Source: a virus
IMG/VR virus record: IMGVR_UViG_3300033388_001419
Coordinates: 1 to 26,360 of that record
Length of the DNA: 26,360 nucleotides
Direction: 5' to 3' (one strand)
Under the pieces are notes generated by a model. That model was not told the origin of the DNA, searched no databases, and was given only the letters and a program-made list of their open reading frames with translations. The translations under genes and the position numbers were made by a program. Positions 5,774 through 16,459 of the stretch are shown in pieces. How positions within the stretch are numbered: position 1 is the stretch's first letter; each line of letters starts with the position of its first letter.

Positions 5774-8333
5774 TAAAATCTATATTTAAATTAACTGCTA
5801 CATAGCCAAGCGCATTCACAGGTAAACCTGGATATGATGGAGCCAATGTTCCATACCAATTTGTCCAATTACCATTTCCTGCATTTCCACCACTAGTAAG
5901 ATAGGATCTTCTTCTAAGCGTTGGGATTAAAACCTCAATATCACCATAGGATAATAATTGGTCCAATCCAGATGAGCCTACTTTGTTTTGTGTGTAGCTA
6001 GTAGTATAATGTCTAAATATTACCATCAGTCTTTGTCCAGGATACGCACCTACTGGAAAATAAAAACCTCCTTGAGGACTATTAGCAGTCCAATCATATT
6101 CAACTGGTCCCTGAGGATCTGCTGGTCTTGCCAACTGCCCCAACGGTTGGGATTCAGGTTGGTATATATCAGCTGGGTTTGTCGGACCACCTATTAGTGG
6201 GGTCTCATTATTAGATGGCGCAAAAGTTATTGTCATCAATGATGGAGATGTTGCAAGATCATCCTGTGTTGGCATACCTGCATAATTAGTAGGGCTAAAT
6301 TTTGATAAAGTATTAAAACCATACCTCTGAGTATTATTAATATTTGCACTATTAGATTGATCCTTAGTTAAATCTGTAGTTGGATTATAATTTTTACCAC
6401 TATTCTTTTCTTGGCTTCTGTTCTGTACCCAAGGGGTAGCCCATGAAACCTTATTTCGACTAAAACTGAAAAATTGTTCATTACCAACACCATAGTTAAA
6501 ATTATTACCGGTTTGTATACCAGGAGTCTGTAAAGAACCATTAAATGACTGTATGCTTATTGACCTGTCAAAAGCATCTTCTGGATAACCTAGTGGCTCT
6601 AATTGTGTTGGATCAAATGAATTAGCACCAGTCATTTCATCAGCTATTCTAGTAGCTATATTACCACTATCGCCTTGGTTAGTCGAAATAGGGACAAATG
6701 TATTTGCTTCAACCATAAAACCAGGAACAGCATCAGCCACTTGAGTATAATTGTATATCCCTTCTAATATTCCGTTTAAATTAGCACGCTTTTGTATACT
6801 ATCAATTGGTTGTGAAGATCCTTGTCCTTGTGCAACCCACGTTTGTCTACCAACAAATCTAGTATGAGGTGTTGAAATTCCAGCATATCCAGTAGCCTTA
6901 TAATCTAAAACAATACTTGGCCCTCTTTGTGAGAATGGACCTGGCCCAGGTTGATTAGAATTTCCTCTAAGAATTGTTTGTGTACCTGAAATAATATAAA
7001 GTTCACCACCTGGCCCTAACGAGTTAGGTCTTTCTGATGTTTGTTCAATTAATATATTATTAAGGGCTGTAGCAGGATTATTAGATGATGCTTCTAATAG
7101 CGCAACACCACCTTTAGCTAATAGACGAACACCACTTTGTGCTCCTTCTATTTGCACACCGGCCTGTCCTCCACCAACACCATCGTTTGCATATATTTTA
7201 ATATTTCCACCAGATAAAAGTTCAATATTATTATCATTTCCTATAGGAGTTATCATTCTTTGAGTTGCAGCAACCCATTGCTGTGTACCTGTATAACTAA
7301 CTGGTGCCGTGGTTGGATCTAACCAAATAAATTTTCCACCACCACCATTAGTTCCAAATCCGTATTGAGCCAATGTTTGCCCTTGTGTACCTGACGTAGC
7401 TATCTCAGCCATATTACCTGATGCACTACCTGCAACACCTACTTTCATTAATAAACTACCATCACCAAATTGGCCGGATAATCCTGCACCGGATTGTATA
7501 GTTACAGCTGAACCTGCAAAAATATCAATTGCTCTTTGAGGGGCAGTTACTTGCAATCCTATCATATCAACCTTACTAGCAGGAAGTGTTGCAGGTTTAG
7601 GTATATTAAATACCAACCTATCATCTTGTGCAATTGATATATTGGTTAATAGAGCAGGATCGCTTTGTTCAAATTTATCATTAAGTCCTGCAGATTTACC
7701 ACCATGAAAAACAATTCCTCTACTATTTGAATTTTTTTGATGAATAAGCAAAGAAGTTCTATCAGAACCGTTACCAATTGTAATATCTTGAGGTACTATA
7801 TAAGAAGATGTAAAAGGAATACCAGCTAAAGATGGTGTACCTTCAGCAACACCACCTATCATAATAGAAGGTACACCTTCATTAATAGTAGTAGCACCAT
7901 TTCCTGCTCCTACTGGTCCATTATATCTAATGTTCTGTTGATTAAATATAGGAGCACCTGTAAATAATCCAAAACCACCACCTGATCCTGGTAAACCAGC
8001 AGGGCCCTGTAAATCTATATTAGTTAATACCCAAGCATTTCCGTTATATTCCCATACTTGGCCATCAAATTGTAAATAATAATCACCTTCTAATGGATTA
8101 GGAGTTGGTGGTACATCGTTTGGACTAACTCCTGGTGATACACTAGAATTATCTTCATACCAAGTAGTACCCTTTGGGCCTCGTCCACCTGCAGGACCTG
8201 TAGGACCAGGACCACCTTTAGGTCCGGCTGGCCCTCCACCATTCAGTAATATTTGATCAAAATTAAAATTAGTCTTATAGACCAACTGCGAAATAGTATC
8301 CGATGCTATTATTTCTTGTATAGTGATTGGCAT
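5688..8333 (-). CDS. Large tail fibre-like protein with collagen-like segment
   Basis: 881 residues. The N-terminus MPITIQEIIASDTISQLVYK, then TNFNFDQILL, resembles that of the 215-residue fibre-like protein at 18597-19244 and is probably the attachment end. Residues 32-56 are a collagen-like Gly-X-Y run (GPAGPKGGPGPTGPAGGRGP), followed at 85-105 by the GDYYLQFDGQVWEYNGNAWV motif often seen beside collagen-like repeats in phage fibres, and then by a second short Gly-rich run (LQGPAGLPGSGGG). The rest is beta-rich, Gly/Asn/Ser/Thr-rich sequence typical of trimeric fibre shafts and tips. Within the C-terminal 170 residues, GGFYFPVGAYPGQRLMVIFR may belong to the receptor-binding tip. It is the last of the large tail genes and may determine host range. 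Whether it is a fibre, a spike or a head fibre cannot be decided from sequence alone. Confidence 0.65.
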   Translation of the reverse strand: MPITIQEIIASDTISQLVYKTNFNFDQILLNGGGPAGPKGGPGPTGPAGGRGPKGTTWYEDNSSVSPGVSPNDVPPTPNPLEGDYYLQFDGQVWEYNGNAWVLTNIDLQGPAGLPGSGGGFGLFTGAPIFNQQNIRYNGPVGAGNGATTINEGVPSIMIGGVAEGTPSLAGIPFTSSYIVPQDITIGNGSDRTSLLIHQKNSNSRGIVFHGGKSAGLNDKFEQSDPALLTNISIAQDDRLVFNIPKPATLPASKVDMIGLQVTAPQRAIDIFAGSAVTIQSGAGLSGQFGDGSLLMKVGVAGSASGNMAEIATSGTQGQTLAQYGFGTNGGGGKFIWLDPTTAPVSYTGTQQWVAATQRMITPIGNDNNIELLSGGNIKIYANDGVGGGQAGVQIEGAQSGVRLLAKGGVALLEASSNNPATALNNILIEQTSERPNSLGPGGELYIISGTQTILRGNSNQPGPGPFSQRGPSIVLDYKATGYAGISTPHTRFVGRQTWVAQGQGSSQPIDSIQKRANLNGILEGIYNYTQVADAVPGFMVEANTFVPISTNQGDSGNIATRIADEMTGANSFDPTQLEPLGYPEDAFDRSISIQSFNGSLQTPGIQTGNNFNYGVGNEQFFSFSRNKVSWATPWVQNRSQEKNSGKNYNPTTDLTKDQSNSANINNTQRYGFNTLSKFSPTNYAGMPTQDDLATSPSLMTITFAPSNNETPLIGGPTNPADIYQPESQPLGQLARPADPQGPVEYDWTANSPQGGFYFPVGAYPGQRLMVIFRHYTTSYTQNKVGSSGLDQLLSYGDIEVLIPTLRRRSYLTSGGNAGNGNWTNWYGTLAPSYPGLPVNALGYVAVNLNIDFNGGQRGQMQDFGRSSVWVADIKQKANTY

Positions 8334-8342
8334 TTCTCTTTA

Positions 8343-11300
8343 TTATTTTTTAACTATAGTAACGCTGAACCCATATGATTCAGAGAAACCTGTTCTTTTA
8401 TTATATATTAGCCTTAAATCAAATGGATTAGTATTCAAAGTTTTTGATGAAACATTTTCATTAATAGTTAATCCAGAAGTTACCTTTTGTAAGTCTGTTA
8501 ACTCTGCCGTGGTGTATGTATCACTACTCTTATTTCTACTTGCTAAAGTATAAAAATTAATTTCTTCTACTTTATATAACTTTAATATATTTTCTCTAAT
8601 GTATTGTCTCACATCATCATCTAAAGTTTCTAAATCACCAAATCCATATAAAGGATTTACATATTTTAAAAATTCTTTTTTGATAGGTTCAAATAAGTAT
8701 TCAATTAATCTCTTTTCGATAAAAAGATAAAAAGTTACTATAGGAGGAGACGGTTTTTTCTTAATTGCATTAAGCTGAGCGGTACCTGCAGATTTTATTA
8801 CGGGCTTATTTACTGTAACTGAAGCAATATCTTGATACATAAATGTTCCTTGAATTAAGCTAGGCTGTTTAATTGCAGCTTTTACAAAAGGGTCAGGTTG
8901 AAATGTTTCTAGAATAATAGTTTCTGGAACTTTTAAATATTTAGAGCCAAAAAATGACTTTCTTTCTTTCATAGATCTTGTACCTATGATAGGCTCTATT
9001 AAAGTTTTATCTATACTTTTAATAAAATAGGATGGTTCCCAGTTAGAAGAAAATGTATAAAAATCTTTATAATCAATTCCTATTTCGTTAATAAGCGGAT
9101 AGAGACTAGGAAATGCACTATCATTAGAAAGCTCTAAAATAGTTGAAGGATCTTGCTCATTTACTTTATGATAAAAGAAATTTTGTATTTGCCCAAATCT
9201 TAAATCTTGACTATGAAATTGAGTATTTTTATATTTAATATTAGTAGATTTTGTATTTCCACCAGTAATATCTTCATTAAAATCTATATTCATATAAGGA
9301 TCTCTAAAGAAAAGTAAAGGCAATGCATAAGGTGAATAATATCCAGCATGTCTAGCAATAGGAGTTACATTAGGATCAGGCTGTAAAGATAAATCATAAC
9401 CTATAACATCAGTTAAGTTAAACTCAGTTGGTTTAGCAGGATCTGGTAAAACGCCTACATAAACAGATTTAAGTATATCAGACTGTGCTCTTAGTGTGAT
9501 ACTAAAAGTTTGTGCTAATGTACCATCAGAATTTTTTACTTGTGTACCATCAACATTAATTGTCTCATAAATAATATTAGGATTACCTTCATTAACAGCA
9601 TCAAATATTTCACCAAAGCCAACTGCATTTAATCTATTAATAAATTCAAAATATCCACTATCTTTAATTGTGTAAGTGGCTTGTATTAATTGTGAACTAC
9701 TAGGACTAGGTGTAGGTAAGATAACACCCGGTACTCCATTTGCAGAAACTATGCTACACGTAAATTTATTAGAACTAACAACTTCAGTGATACCATCGCA
9801 TACATAATTTATACCACCTACTGTAAACTGAATTTGGCCATAAGTACCATTTTCTAATATTCTAATATCATTTAAAAAATCAGGAAGCTGGCCATCTTGA
9901 TTAGGTTGGCCAATAATAGTGTATAGTTGTGTTCCTGGGTTTAACGTTGATTGATTAAAGCTTATTGCACCTTTTAAGATTCCATCAGTATAATCAAAAC
10001 TATCACCTATTTTAATAGGCTCACAATCTGAGTTTACATTAAACGAACTATTTAAAGAATACAAAGTAGTCCTATCTATAGAGTTAGGATTTGTATAAGA
10101 GGAGCATGTATATGCATATTCTATTGAAATAAGCATAACAATAGTTTTCCACTTATCATTTTTTATAAACTTAATTTGGCTATTAGGTGTACCATTTAAA
10201 TTAGGAACTAAGATAGCAGAAAATCTATAATCATTAAAATTGCCATTTGTTATATAGCTTAATGACTGTGCATTAAAATCAGGCTTTTCACTTCCTATTG
10301 CTTTCTCTTTAGCAATTATCCTAACACCTCTTAAAAACGCCTCAGAAAAATTTTGATCGTCACCACCGCTAAATCTACCATATCTTAATTGTCTATCTAT
10401 TTCAGTAATTCCACCAGTAGTAAATTTTTCTATAATAAAATAATCATCAAAATAATTCTTATTAACATTTTGGAATGTACCTGGTACAAAAACCTGCCCA
10501 GTAATTAAATTTTCTGGTGTATTATCAACAGGAGCTTTATCTATATAACTCCATGAATTTTCAATTGCATCTTTTGTAAAATATGTAGGGAATTCAGATA
10601 AGTAATACCACTCATGTGTAAATCCACTAGCCTCTTGTACTTTATCATATTTAGATGGTGCAAAATTATTTAAACCAAAAGCTAAACTTGTGTCCAACCT
10701 ATAAGGGTGATTTCTTACATCTTTACCATCATTAATCCACGCCCATTTATTTATATAAGGAACTATTCTAGATATTGCAGCCTGTGAAGTTAAAAAGTTT
10801 TCTTCTAATCTAATGTATTCGCTTTGGATATATTCATCATCAGGGTTTTGATCTTCTGCATCGTTTAACAATCCAACTAAATTATAGAACCCACCATTAT
10901 CATAAAAGTTTCGTATTTCTGGATTTTGACTTATTCCTACATAAGACGGTGGATTACTACCTTCTATAGATTGATTATGTTCTTGTGTATAAGGGACCCA
11001 ATCACCTATTTCAGTAAAGCCACCTTTCGTCTGTACAAAGTTTCCTTTTATAAATCTATCTTGATCACCTTTTTCAACTTTAAGTAAACTATTCTTAGTA
11101 TTATTACCACCAACAAAATTAGCACCTGGTGTAATTTCATTAGTTTCTGGATAAGTTTTAATTTGATCAAAAATTTCTGGATAATCTACATTAATTTTAA
11201 AATTTAATTGATTAAATCTTGATCCACTAAATCGTGATTTAATATAAACAGTGCTATCATTATATGATGCAGTAAAAAATCTAACGTTTTCATCTATTCC

Positions 11301-12770
11301 TTTGTTTATAGCAGAAGTTATTGATCGTGCAATTTCTTGTGTAGTTCCATTAGGATTAAAAAATCTTTCAAAAGCTTTGCCTGGTATAGGTGCTAATGTT
11401 GAATTTGCAAATATTTCTCCACTTAACTCGGCACCATCATAAAATGCAATTCCAACACCATCTTGTATATTATCTAAAACTTCTATATACATCTGTGCAT
11501 ATCCTGCACTACTTAGAATACTAGCATTTGCAAATGTATCTGGTTCTTTATAACCAGCAAATAAAGAAACATCAACCTTAGTATCAAATAGTCTTATTTG
11601 ATTCTTATCCCATAATGAACCTTTTTTAATTGTATGAAAATTATCTTCTTTGTCTTTAACATAAAAAATAGATTCTACTTCATCTACTCTTTCCGGTGTA
11701 GGCAAACCTGTAACGGTAGTAGTTTTTGCTGGATCTAAAAATAAAAGTATACCTTGGTCATTAGTTATTTCAAATGGTGTATTAAGATCCTGTGAGACTT
11801 CATTTATTGTAGTTATTTTAGGCAACTGAGTTTTTTCAGTATTTTTATAAAAACCTTCTCCTGAAATATCAAATGTACCTTCTTCAACTTCATTAACATA
11901 CATTCCAAAATATCTGTTAATAGAATATTCATCGGCAGTAGGATCATCAAATAAAAACTCCAAGTTTAATAAATTAGCTAATAAGATGCTATTATTTTGG
12001 AAGCCTTGTGTAAATAAATAATCATCTTCCATTATAGTCCCATCCTTAGTAACTAAATCTTCATAAGCAAAACTACCCGAGCTTGTAAAGCCACCGTACT
12101 TGTAAGAAATTCCATTCCACAATATTGGCTCATCTTTTCTCCATGTAATATTAAGAGGAACTTCTGGAAATGTTTCTTGGTTTCTATAATTTCTAATATA
12201 AGAACCTAATGCAGTACCTTCAGTTAAATCAAAAGTTTTAATTGCAGTACAATTTTCTAATACTTGCTTGGTAAAATTTTCTGAAGTTTGCGCATCAATA
12301 AAATTTTCATTTTGTGTTAATGCTCTATAATTATTAACAGCAGCTGGATCATCTAATCTAAAAATAACAAAAGCCGAAGGTATTTGTTCATTTAACCAAA
12401 GCGGTGCCAATGTTCCTAAACTCTCAGGATAAGTTTCAGATGCAACTGATCTAGTTCCTGCACAATAAAACATCTCATACTGATTACCATAATTAGAAAG
12501 AACTGCTGTATTCTCATATTCTTGGAATACCTCATATGCAGCTTCTGCTGGGAATTTACCAAAATCAAAAAATCTAAAAACATCCTGGTCATAGGTACTC
12601 GTACCATCAACTTTAAATGCTTTAAATTTCTGAGATGATAATCTAGTATTAGCACTAAATGATTCCAAGTAAATATTGGTACCATCAGATACTACTTTAA
12701 CATTACCAGTTAATTTAGGATTTGTTCTAATTAAACTATATGACGCTTTATCAAGCAGTTGTTCAGCCAT
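8343..12770 (-). CDS. Giant virion structural protein, 1475 residues, unknown function
   Basis: 1475 residues, the largest gene in the window, not recognised as any T4 gene product. It begins MAEQLLDKASYSLIRTNPKL, then TGNVKVVSDGTNIYLESFSA, and is mixed alpha/beta with many aromatic and Asn/Asp residues. No membrane segment, signal peptide or catalytic motif stands out. The C-terminal 200 residues contain a helical part (LFIEKRLIEYLFEPIKKEFL) followed by beta strands ending YGFSVTIVKK. Its ATG directly abuts the TAA of the upstream 1221-residue gene, and the fibre gene starts nine bases after its stop, so it is made with the baseplate and fibre genes. From size and position I infer a baseplate periphery or fibre-network component, perhaps connecting wedges to the 881-residue fibre. 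I have a vague memory of similar N-termini in uncultured T4-like marine phages, not verifiable here. Confidence 0.6.
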   Translation of the reverse strand: MAEQLLDKASYSLIRTNPKLTGNVKVVSDGTNIYLESFSANTRLSSQKFKAFKVDGTSTYDQDVFRFFDFGKFPAEAAYEVFQEYENTAVLSNYGNQYEMFYCAGTRSVASETYPESLGTLAPLWLNEQIPSAFVIFRLDDPAAVNNYRALTQNENFIDAQTSENFTKQVLENCTAIKTFDLTEGTALGSYIRNYRNQETFPEVPLNITWRKDEPILWNGISYKYGGFTSSGSFAYEDLVTKDGTIMEDDYLFTQGFQNNSILLANLLNLEFLFDDPTADEYSINRYFGMYVNEVEEGTFDISGEGFYKNTEKTQLPKITTINEVSQDLNTPFEITNDQGILLFLDPAKTTTVTGLPTPERVDEVESIFYVKDKEDNFHTIKKGSLWDKNQIRLFDTKVDVSLFAGYKEPDTFANASILSSAGYAQMYIEVLDNIQDGVGIAFYDGAELSGEIFANSTLAPIPGKAFERFFNPNGTTQEIARSITSAINKGIDENVRFFTASYNDSTVYIKSRFSGSRFNQLNFKINVDYPEIFDQIKTYPETNEITPGANFVGGNNTKNSLLKVEKGDQDRFIKGNFVQTKGGFTEIGDWVPYTQEHNQSIEGSNPPSYVGISQNPEIRNFYDNGGFYNLVGLLNDAEDQNPDDEYIQSEYIRLEENFLTSQAAISRIVPYINKWAWINDGKDVRNHPYRLDTSLAFGLNNFAPSKYDKVQEASGFTHEWYYLSEFPTYFTKDAIENSWSYIDKAPVDNTPENLITGQVFVPGTFQNVNKNYFDDYFIIEKFTTGGITEIDRQLRYGRFSGGDDQNFSEAFLRGVRIIAKEKAIGSEKPDFNAQSLSYITNGNFNDYRFSAILVPNLNGTPNSQIKFIKNDKWKTIVMLISIEYAYTCSSYTNPNSIDRTTLYSLNSSFNVNSDCEPIKIGDSFDYTDGILKGAISFNQSTLNPGTQLYTIIGQPNQDGQLPDFLNDIRILENGTYGQIQFTVGGINYVCDGITEVVSSNKFTCSIVSANGVPGVILPTPSPSSSQLIQATYTIKDSGYFEFINRLNAVGFGEIFDAVNEGNPNIIYETINVDGTQVKNSDGTLAQTFSITLRAQSDILKSVYVGVLPDPAKPTEFNLTDVIGYDLSLQPDPNVTPIARHAGYYSPYALPLLFFRDPYMNIDFNEDITGGNTKSTNIKYKNTQFHSQDLRFGQIQNFFYHKVNEQDPSTILELSNDSAFPSLYPLINEIGIDYKDFYTFSSNWEPSYFIKSIDKTLIEPIIGTRSMKERKSFFGSKYLKVPETIILETFQPDPFVKAAIKQPSLIQGTFMYQDIASVTVNKPVIKSAGTAQLNAIKKKPSPPIVTFYLFIEKRLIEYLFEPIKKEFLKYVNPLYGFGDLETLDDDVRQYIRENILKLYKVEEINFYTLASRNKSSDTYTTAELTDLQKVTSGLTINENVSSKTLNTNPFDLRLIYNKRTGFSESYGFSVTIVKK

Positions 12771-15700
12771 TTATCTTTCACTTTTTTTTAAAGAAGGTCT
12801 TAATCCTGCAACAACCTTTTCTAAATCAACCAAGTTTTTAGTTACTGTTGCTTTAGGGAAATTATCAATACTTAATCTATCCGATCTGTACTTAGCAGAA
12901 ATTTCAATATCAAATTGTACTGTATCAGAATTTTGAGGATTTAAATCAAAACCTATTCTCTTAGCATAAGTTAAATTAACTGTTGATCCAGTAGGATCCC
13001 CTCCAATATTACCTAAGCCTGTACCCGTTGTTACACCAAAGTAATCTGTCATTCTATATTGAAAGACTAAAGGTATGCTTACTTCATTTTGTTGACCAAA
13101 AGGAACAGGTTTTCTAGACTGATTTGCATCGCCATCAACTTGAATATTTTCATGATTATCAGATGATATAAATAAGTATGATCCGCACGTTTGCTTTCCT
13201 ATTAAGAATTGATCAAATCCATCAAATGATGTTTTTGTATTTCTAGAATATCCACCAGGTAATGCTGCAATAGCAGGTATATTATTTAATGACGGGCTAG
13301 CTTGTAGAGCTTGTCCTGTAGCAAAGTTAACTATTGGAGAATATGTTGCAGCAAATGTAGTCAAATCAGTAACATTTTCATTTAAATAAATATTCTGCTG
13401 TAAACCTTTAGATTCAGTAGATTTTAATGGAGCAAATTTAGAATTTCTAAACAAAACTGCACCAGTGCCATTACCTGCAGCCGAGCAATCAATACCTGCA
13501 GCCGGCAATGGATCAGGTAAAGTAGTTATATCTCCAGTTAAAGCTATATAAGCATCTCTATATGCTGTATAATTAGTTAAGTACGGGTGGGCAATTGAAA
13601 CTGTTACTACATCAGAATTACCACCTGGAAAGTTTGGTGCTGTTGTAGGCAAACCATTAGTGTCAAACCCACCACCCCAAATAAACTCGGTCGTAGGACT
13701 ACTAACACCAGTGTTATTAAGGCCATTATAAAAGTTTTCAGCTGTATCTAAATTAATAGTAAAATCTCCATCTGGGTTTTCATAATTATAAAAAGTATTA
13801 TCATTAGATACATCACTAAATCTACTGTAAATAAATTGACCTCTATTCTGAGTTGATTGGAAAGGTGGTAACGAAACCATCTGTCCGTATTTTGTAGTTG
13901 CAGTTACATCCGGGTTTGTCAATAAAATTGGAGTAAGATCATATTTTCTAACCGTATTATAATCGGAATCATCTGTTCTATATGTAGCCCTACCGTTTGA
14001 TTGGTTTGCTGCACTGTTATCTAACCATGAATATGTTGCAGGTAAAATAGTAGCCCCACTATCAATTGCACCAACATTAACAGGCACAGCAGAATATGAA
14101 GCAGGATTTTCGGATTGTTTTACCATTCTTTTTCTACTACCTGCAACTCTTGAAACTAGCTGTAATGTAGTTTGTGAGCGGTTTCCAATTTGAATAAAAG
14201 TAGTTAATTCACCTTGTGCATCACTTAATATTTCAGCAAACAAGTCTAATTGATTTTGCATTTCATTTAACTTAGTAAATAAATCAATCGGTGTTTGGTT
14301 TTCTGATAAAAAGCCGGATGCAATAACTGGAGTAGAATGAGCAAAATAAGTTTCATTAGCAGTAAAAGAACTACTTAAATGAGTATTAATTCCTTTGGCT
14401 TCTAAATCTTCTTCTAATGCGACCTTTGCTAAATCTTCTTGGTTCTGAGCTAATATAGATTCAAGAGAACTATCCGAACTTAAGTTTGCTGGAAATTCAA
14501 CTCTAATTGCTGGACTCCATTCACTCTCTAATGGATTAGATGGCCAACCTGCTTCGGATATTGATTTAACTTGTATTTCTACTTGTTCACCTTTTCTAAT
14601 TGGAATATCCAATTGATTAATATTAACTGAGTCTGCATTATCATCATCAATAGGTGTCCATTCATATAAGCCAGTTATAGAATTTTTTGTTCTTGGTCTT
14701 AATACACTATCTACAATTATATAATTTGAAAATGCACCTTGGCTTGTTCCACTACCATCAGTAAATGCAAATTGGTCAACTGGGTTTGCTGCACCATCAG
14801 CAGAAAGATATCTGTAGCGATATTTAAATTTAACAATATCTTGTAAGCCTGTATCAGGAGCAGATTTTTCTTCAGGCATTGCCCAAAAACCTCTTACTCT
14901 ATATTTAGGTGTTATACTACTAACAGAATTATCTGATGCAAAAGAATCTATTTCAGTAACAACAGATGCATACAGTTTAGCTTGTGATGCTCTCTCAGTT
15001 ATAAGACCTTGTAAAGCATTCTTATCAGCATCTCTCTCAACCTCAGTTTTATAATTGGTTGTTTGTATCTTAGTTCTACTTTGTGCTATAGCCACATCCA
15101 ATTCAGATAATGTAGATTGGATAGTATTTTTTTGATTATTTAAATCTTTAAGCTGAACTATAGCATCAGAATTACTAATTTGTCCATTTATTAAAGTTAC
15201 AGAAAAATCATCAGAATTTAAAACTGGAGCATTTGGAGTTAGACCTTCTCTACTTGTTGGAATCTTATCCTCTGCAAATGATAAAAGATACCTACCAAAG
15301 TCAACTGCATTTTGCTGGTAATAATCTGCTAATGTTTGTTGTGTACCTGCTGCATTAATAGTAGTCAAATCATTAGTATAAAAACCACTACCTGGAGACC
15401 AGTTAACTGAAGGTATTTTTGAATCTGGATCAATAGGTTTAATAAATGTAACACATCTTTCATTAAAACCCACAGTAACTTGGACTTCAACTAAATCATT
15501 TAAGTTTGATCCTATTTTTAAAACATCGGCTCCAATTGTAATTGGTTTAGATCCTTCTTGTAATCTTACTATAACTGAGTTAGTACTTGAATCAATTTGT
15601 GTTACAGTATATCTTGTATCAACAGGGTCTGAAATAACTTCTAAACTATCACCAACCTTTAATTGAACCGTATCTGCAAAATCGGCCTCAGAATCAGTAT

Positions 15701-16436
15701 AAAAAATCTTATTAAGTTTATAAAGTTTTTGTACAGTTGTTTGCTCAACTCCATTTACTGTTTCTGTTACAGACTCTTCCCCTATTCTTATTACACTAAA
15801 GTTACCAGAAAATCTTTTTTCTCTAGGAGGCAAATCAACTACGGCTTCATCTAATACATAAGAGATATTCTTTTCAACAATCTCTTGTAAAAAATCATCA
15901 TAATCAATTTCAGAACTTCCGTTATATCTGTTTTCAAAAAAGTTTATTTTACTTTGTGTATTTGTGTCTAAAATAAATCTTTGAATTATTGCTCTTTCAG
16001 TATCAATAGGAACTTGGCCAGTAAGATCAAATGAAACATAAAGCAAAGGATTAATTAATTCTTCAAAAAACCAATTAGGCTTAATGTCAAATTCACTAAT
16101 AGAATTTAAAGCAGTTAAATCATTTGCTTCTGTAGGTAACTTTGCTAAAACTAATTTTCTAAATGTACCATCAGGTAATCTTATAGAGCTATTAGAGTCA
16201 TTAAAATTTGTAATAGTATTAATGTTACTATTTAATCTATCAACTGAATTCTTTAAAAAGCCAAAGCTTGGAATAGTAATCCTAGAATTAGTTCCATCAT
16301 TATTTTGTATATTAACAGTAACTGACTCTCGGCTTGATGTAATAGCTTGATTCACTTTCTCAAAGCTCTCTAGCGAATTGTTAAACAGTCTTAACAGTTC
16401 TGGGAGTAAAGTTTGTATCGAATTATTTTCAGCCAT
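12771..16436 (-). CDS. Giant virion structural protein, 1221 residues, with coiled coil and Ig/FN3-like segment
   Basis: 1221 residues, not assignable to a T4 protein. The N-terminal 75 residues are helical (LLPELLRLFNNSLESFEKVN). Residues 425-500 look like a coiled-coil hairpin (LKDLNNQKNTIQSTLSELDV, then GLITERASQAKLYASVV). Residues 505-650 resemble a fibronectin-III/Ig-like domain (YRVRGFWAMP, FKYRYRYLS, IRKGEQVEIQVKSISEAGWP, WSPAIRVEFP). A second helical stretch, including FTKLNEMQNQLDLFAEIL, lies at 655-755, before a beta-rich C-terminus and a basic end (LRPSLKKSER). This modular make-up suits an elongated baseplate arm or connector. Its stop directly precedes the ATG of the 1475-residue gene, suggesting matched production and possibly direct contact. 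The start has no Shine-Dalgarno sequence. Confidence 0.6.
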   Translation of the reverse strand: MAENNSIQTLLPELLRLFNNSLESFEKVNQAITSSRESVTVNIQNNDGTNSRITIPSFGFLKNSVDRLNSNINTITNFNDSNSSIRLPDGTFRKLVLAKLPTEANDLTALNSISEFDIKPNWFFEELINPLLYVSFDLTGQVPIDTERAIIQRFILDTNTQSKINFFENRYNGSSEIDYDDFLQEIVEKNISYVLDEAVVDLPPREKRFSGNFSVIRIGEESVTETVNGVEQTTVQKLYKLNKIFYTDSEADFADTVQLKVGDSLEVISDPVDTRYTVTQIDSSTNSVIVRLQEGSKPITIGADVLKIGSNLNDLVEVQVTVGFNERCVTFIKPIDPDSKIPSVNWSPGSGFYTNDLTTINAAGTQQTLADYYQQNAVDFGRYLLSFAEDKIPTSREGLTPNAPVLNSDDFSVTLINGQISNSDAIVQLKDLNNQKNTIQSTLSELDVAIAQSRTKIQTTNYKTEVERDADKNALQGLITERASQAKLYASVVTEIDSFASDNSVSSITPKYRVRGFWAMPEEKSAPDTGLQDIVKFKYRYRYLSADGAANPVDQFAFTDGSGTSQGAFSNYIIVDSVLRPRTKNSITGLYEWTPIDDDNADSVNINQLDIPIRKGEQVEIQVKSISEAGWPSNPLESEWSPAIRVEFPANLSSDSSLESILAQNQEDLAKVALEEDLEAKGINTHLSSSFTANETYFAHSTPVIASGFLSENQTPIDLFTKLNEMQNQLDLFAEILSDAQGELTTFIQIGNRSQTTLQLVSRVAGSRKRMVKQSENPASYSAVPVNVGAIDSGATILPATYSWLDNSAANQSNGRATYRTDDSDYNTVRKYDLTPILLTNPDVTATTKYGQMVSLPPFQSTQNRGQFIYSRFSDVSNDNTFYNYENPDGDFTINLDTAENFYNGLNNTGVSSPTTEFIWGGGFDTNGLPTTAPNFPGGNSDVVTVSIAHPYLTNYTAYRDAYIALTGDITTLPDPLPAAGIDCSAAGNGTGAVLFRNSKFAPLKSTESKGLQQNIYLNENVTDLTTFAATYSPIVNFATGQALQASPSLNNIPAIAALPGGYSRNTKTSFDGFDQFLIGKQTCGSYLFISSDNHENIQVDGDANQSRKPVPFGQQNEVSIPLVFQYRMTDYFGVTTGTGLGNIGGDPTGSTVNLTYAKRIGFDLNPQNSDTVQFDIEISAKYRSDRLSIDNFPKATVTKNLVDLEKVVAGLRPSLKKSER

Positions 16437-16459
16437 TATCTAGGTTTCAATTTTATTAT

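Noticed and set aside
8160-8240. Possible tandem DNA repeat in the Gly-X-Y stretch of the fibre gene
   Set aside because: The repeat is at protein level (collagen-like); the codons vary and no exact DNA repeat unit is present.
10748-10755. Second TATAAATA octamer on the coding strand
   Set aside because: It is inside the 1475-residue gene and far from any start; it shows how often this octamer arises by chance in AT-rich DNA.
12416-12685. 89-codon minus-strand frame inside the 1475-residue gene
   Set aside because: Out-of-frame shadow within the start of the giant gene; the composition is not protein-like and no leader is apparent.
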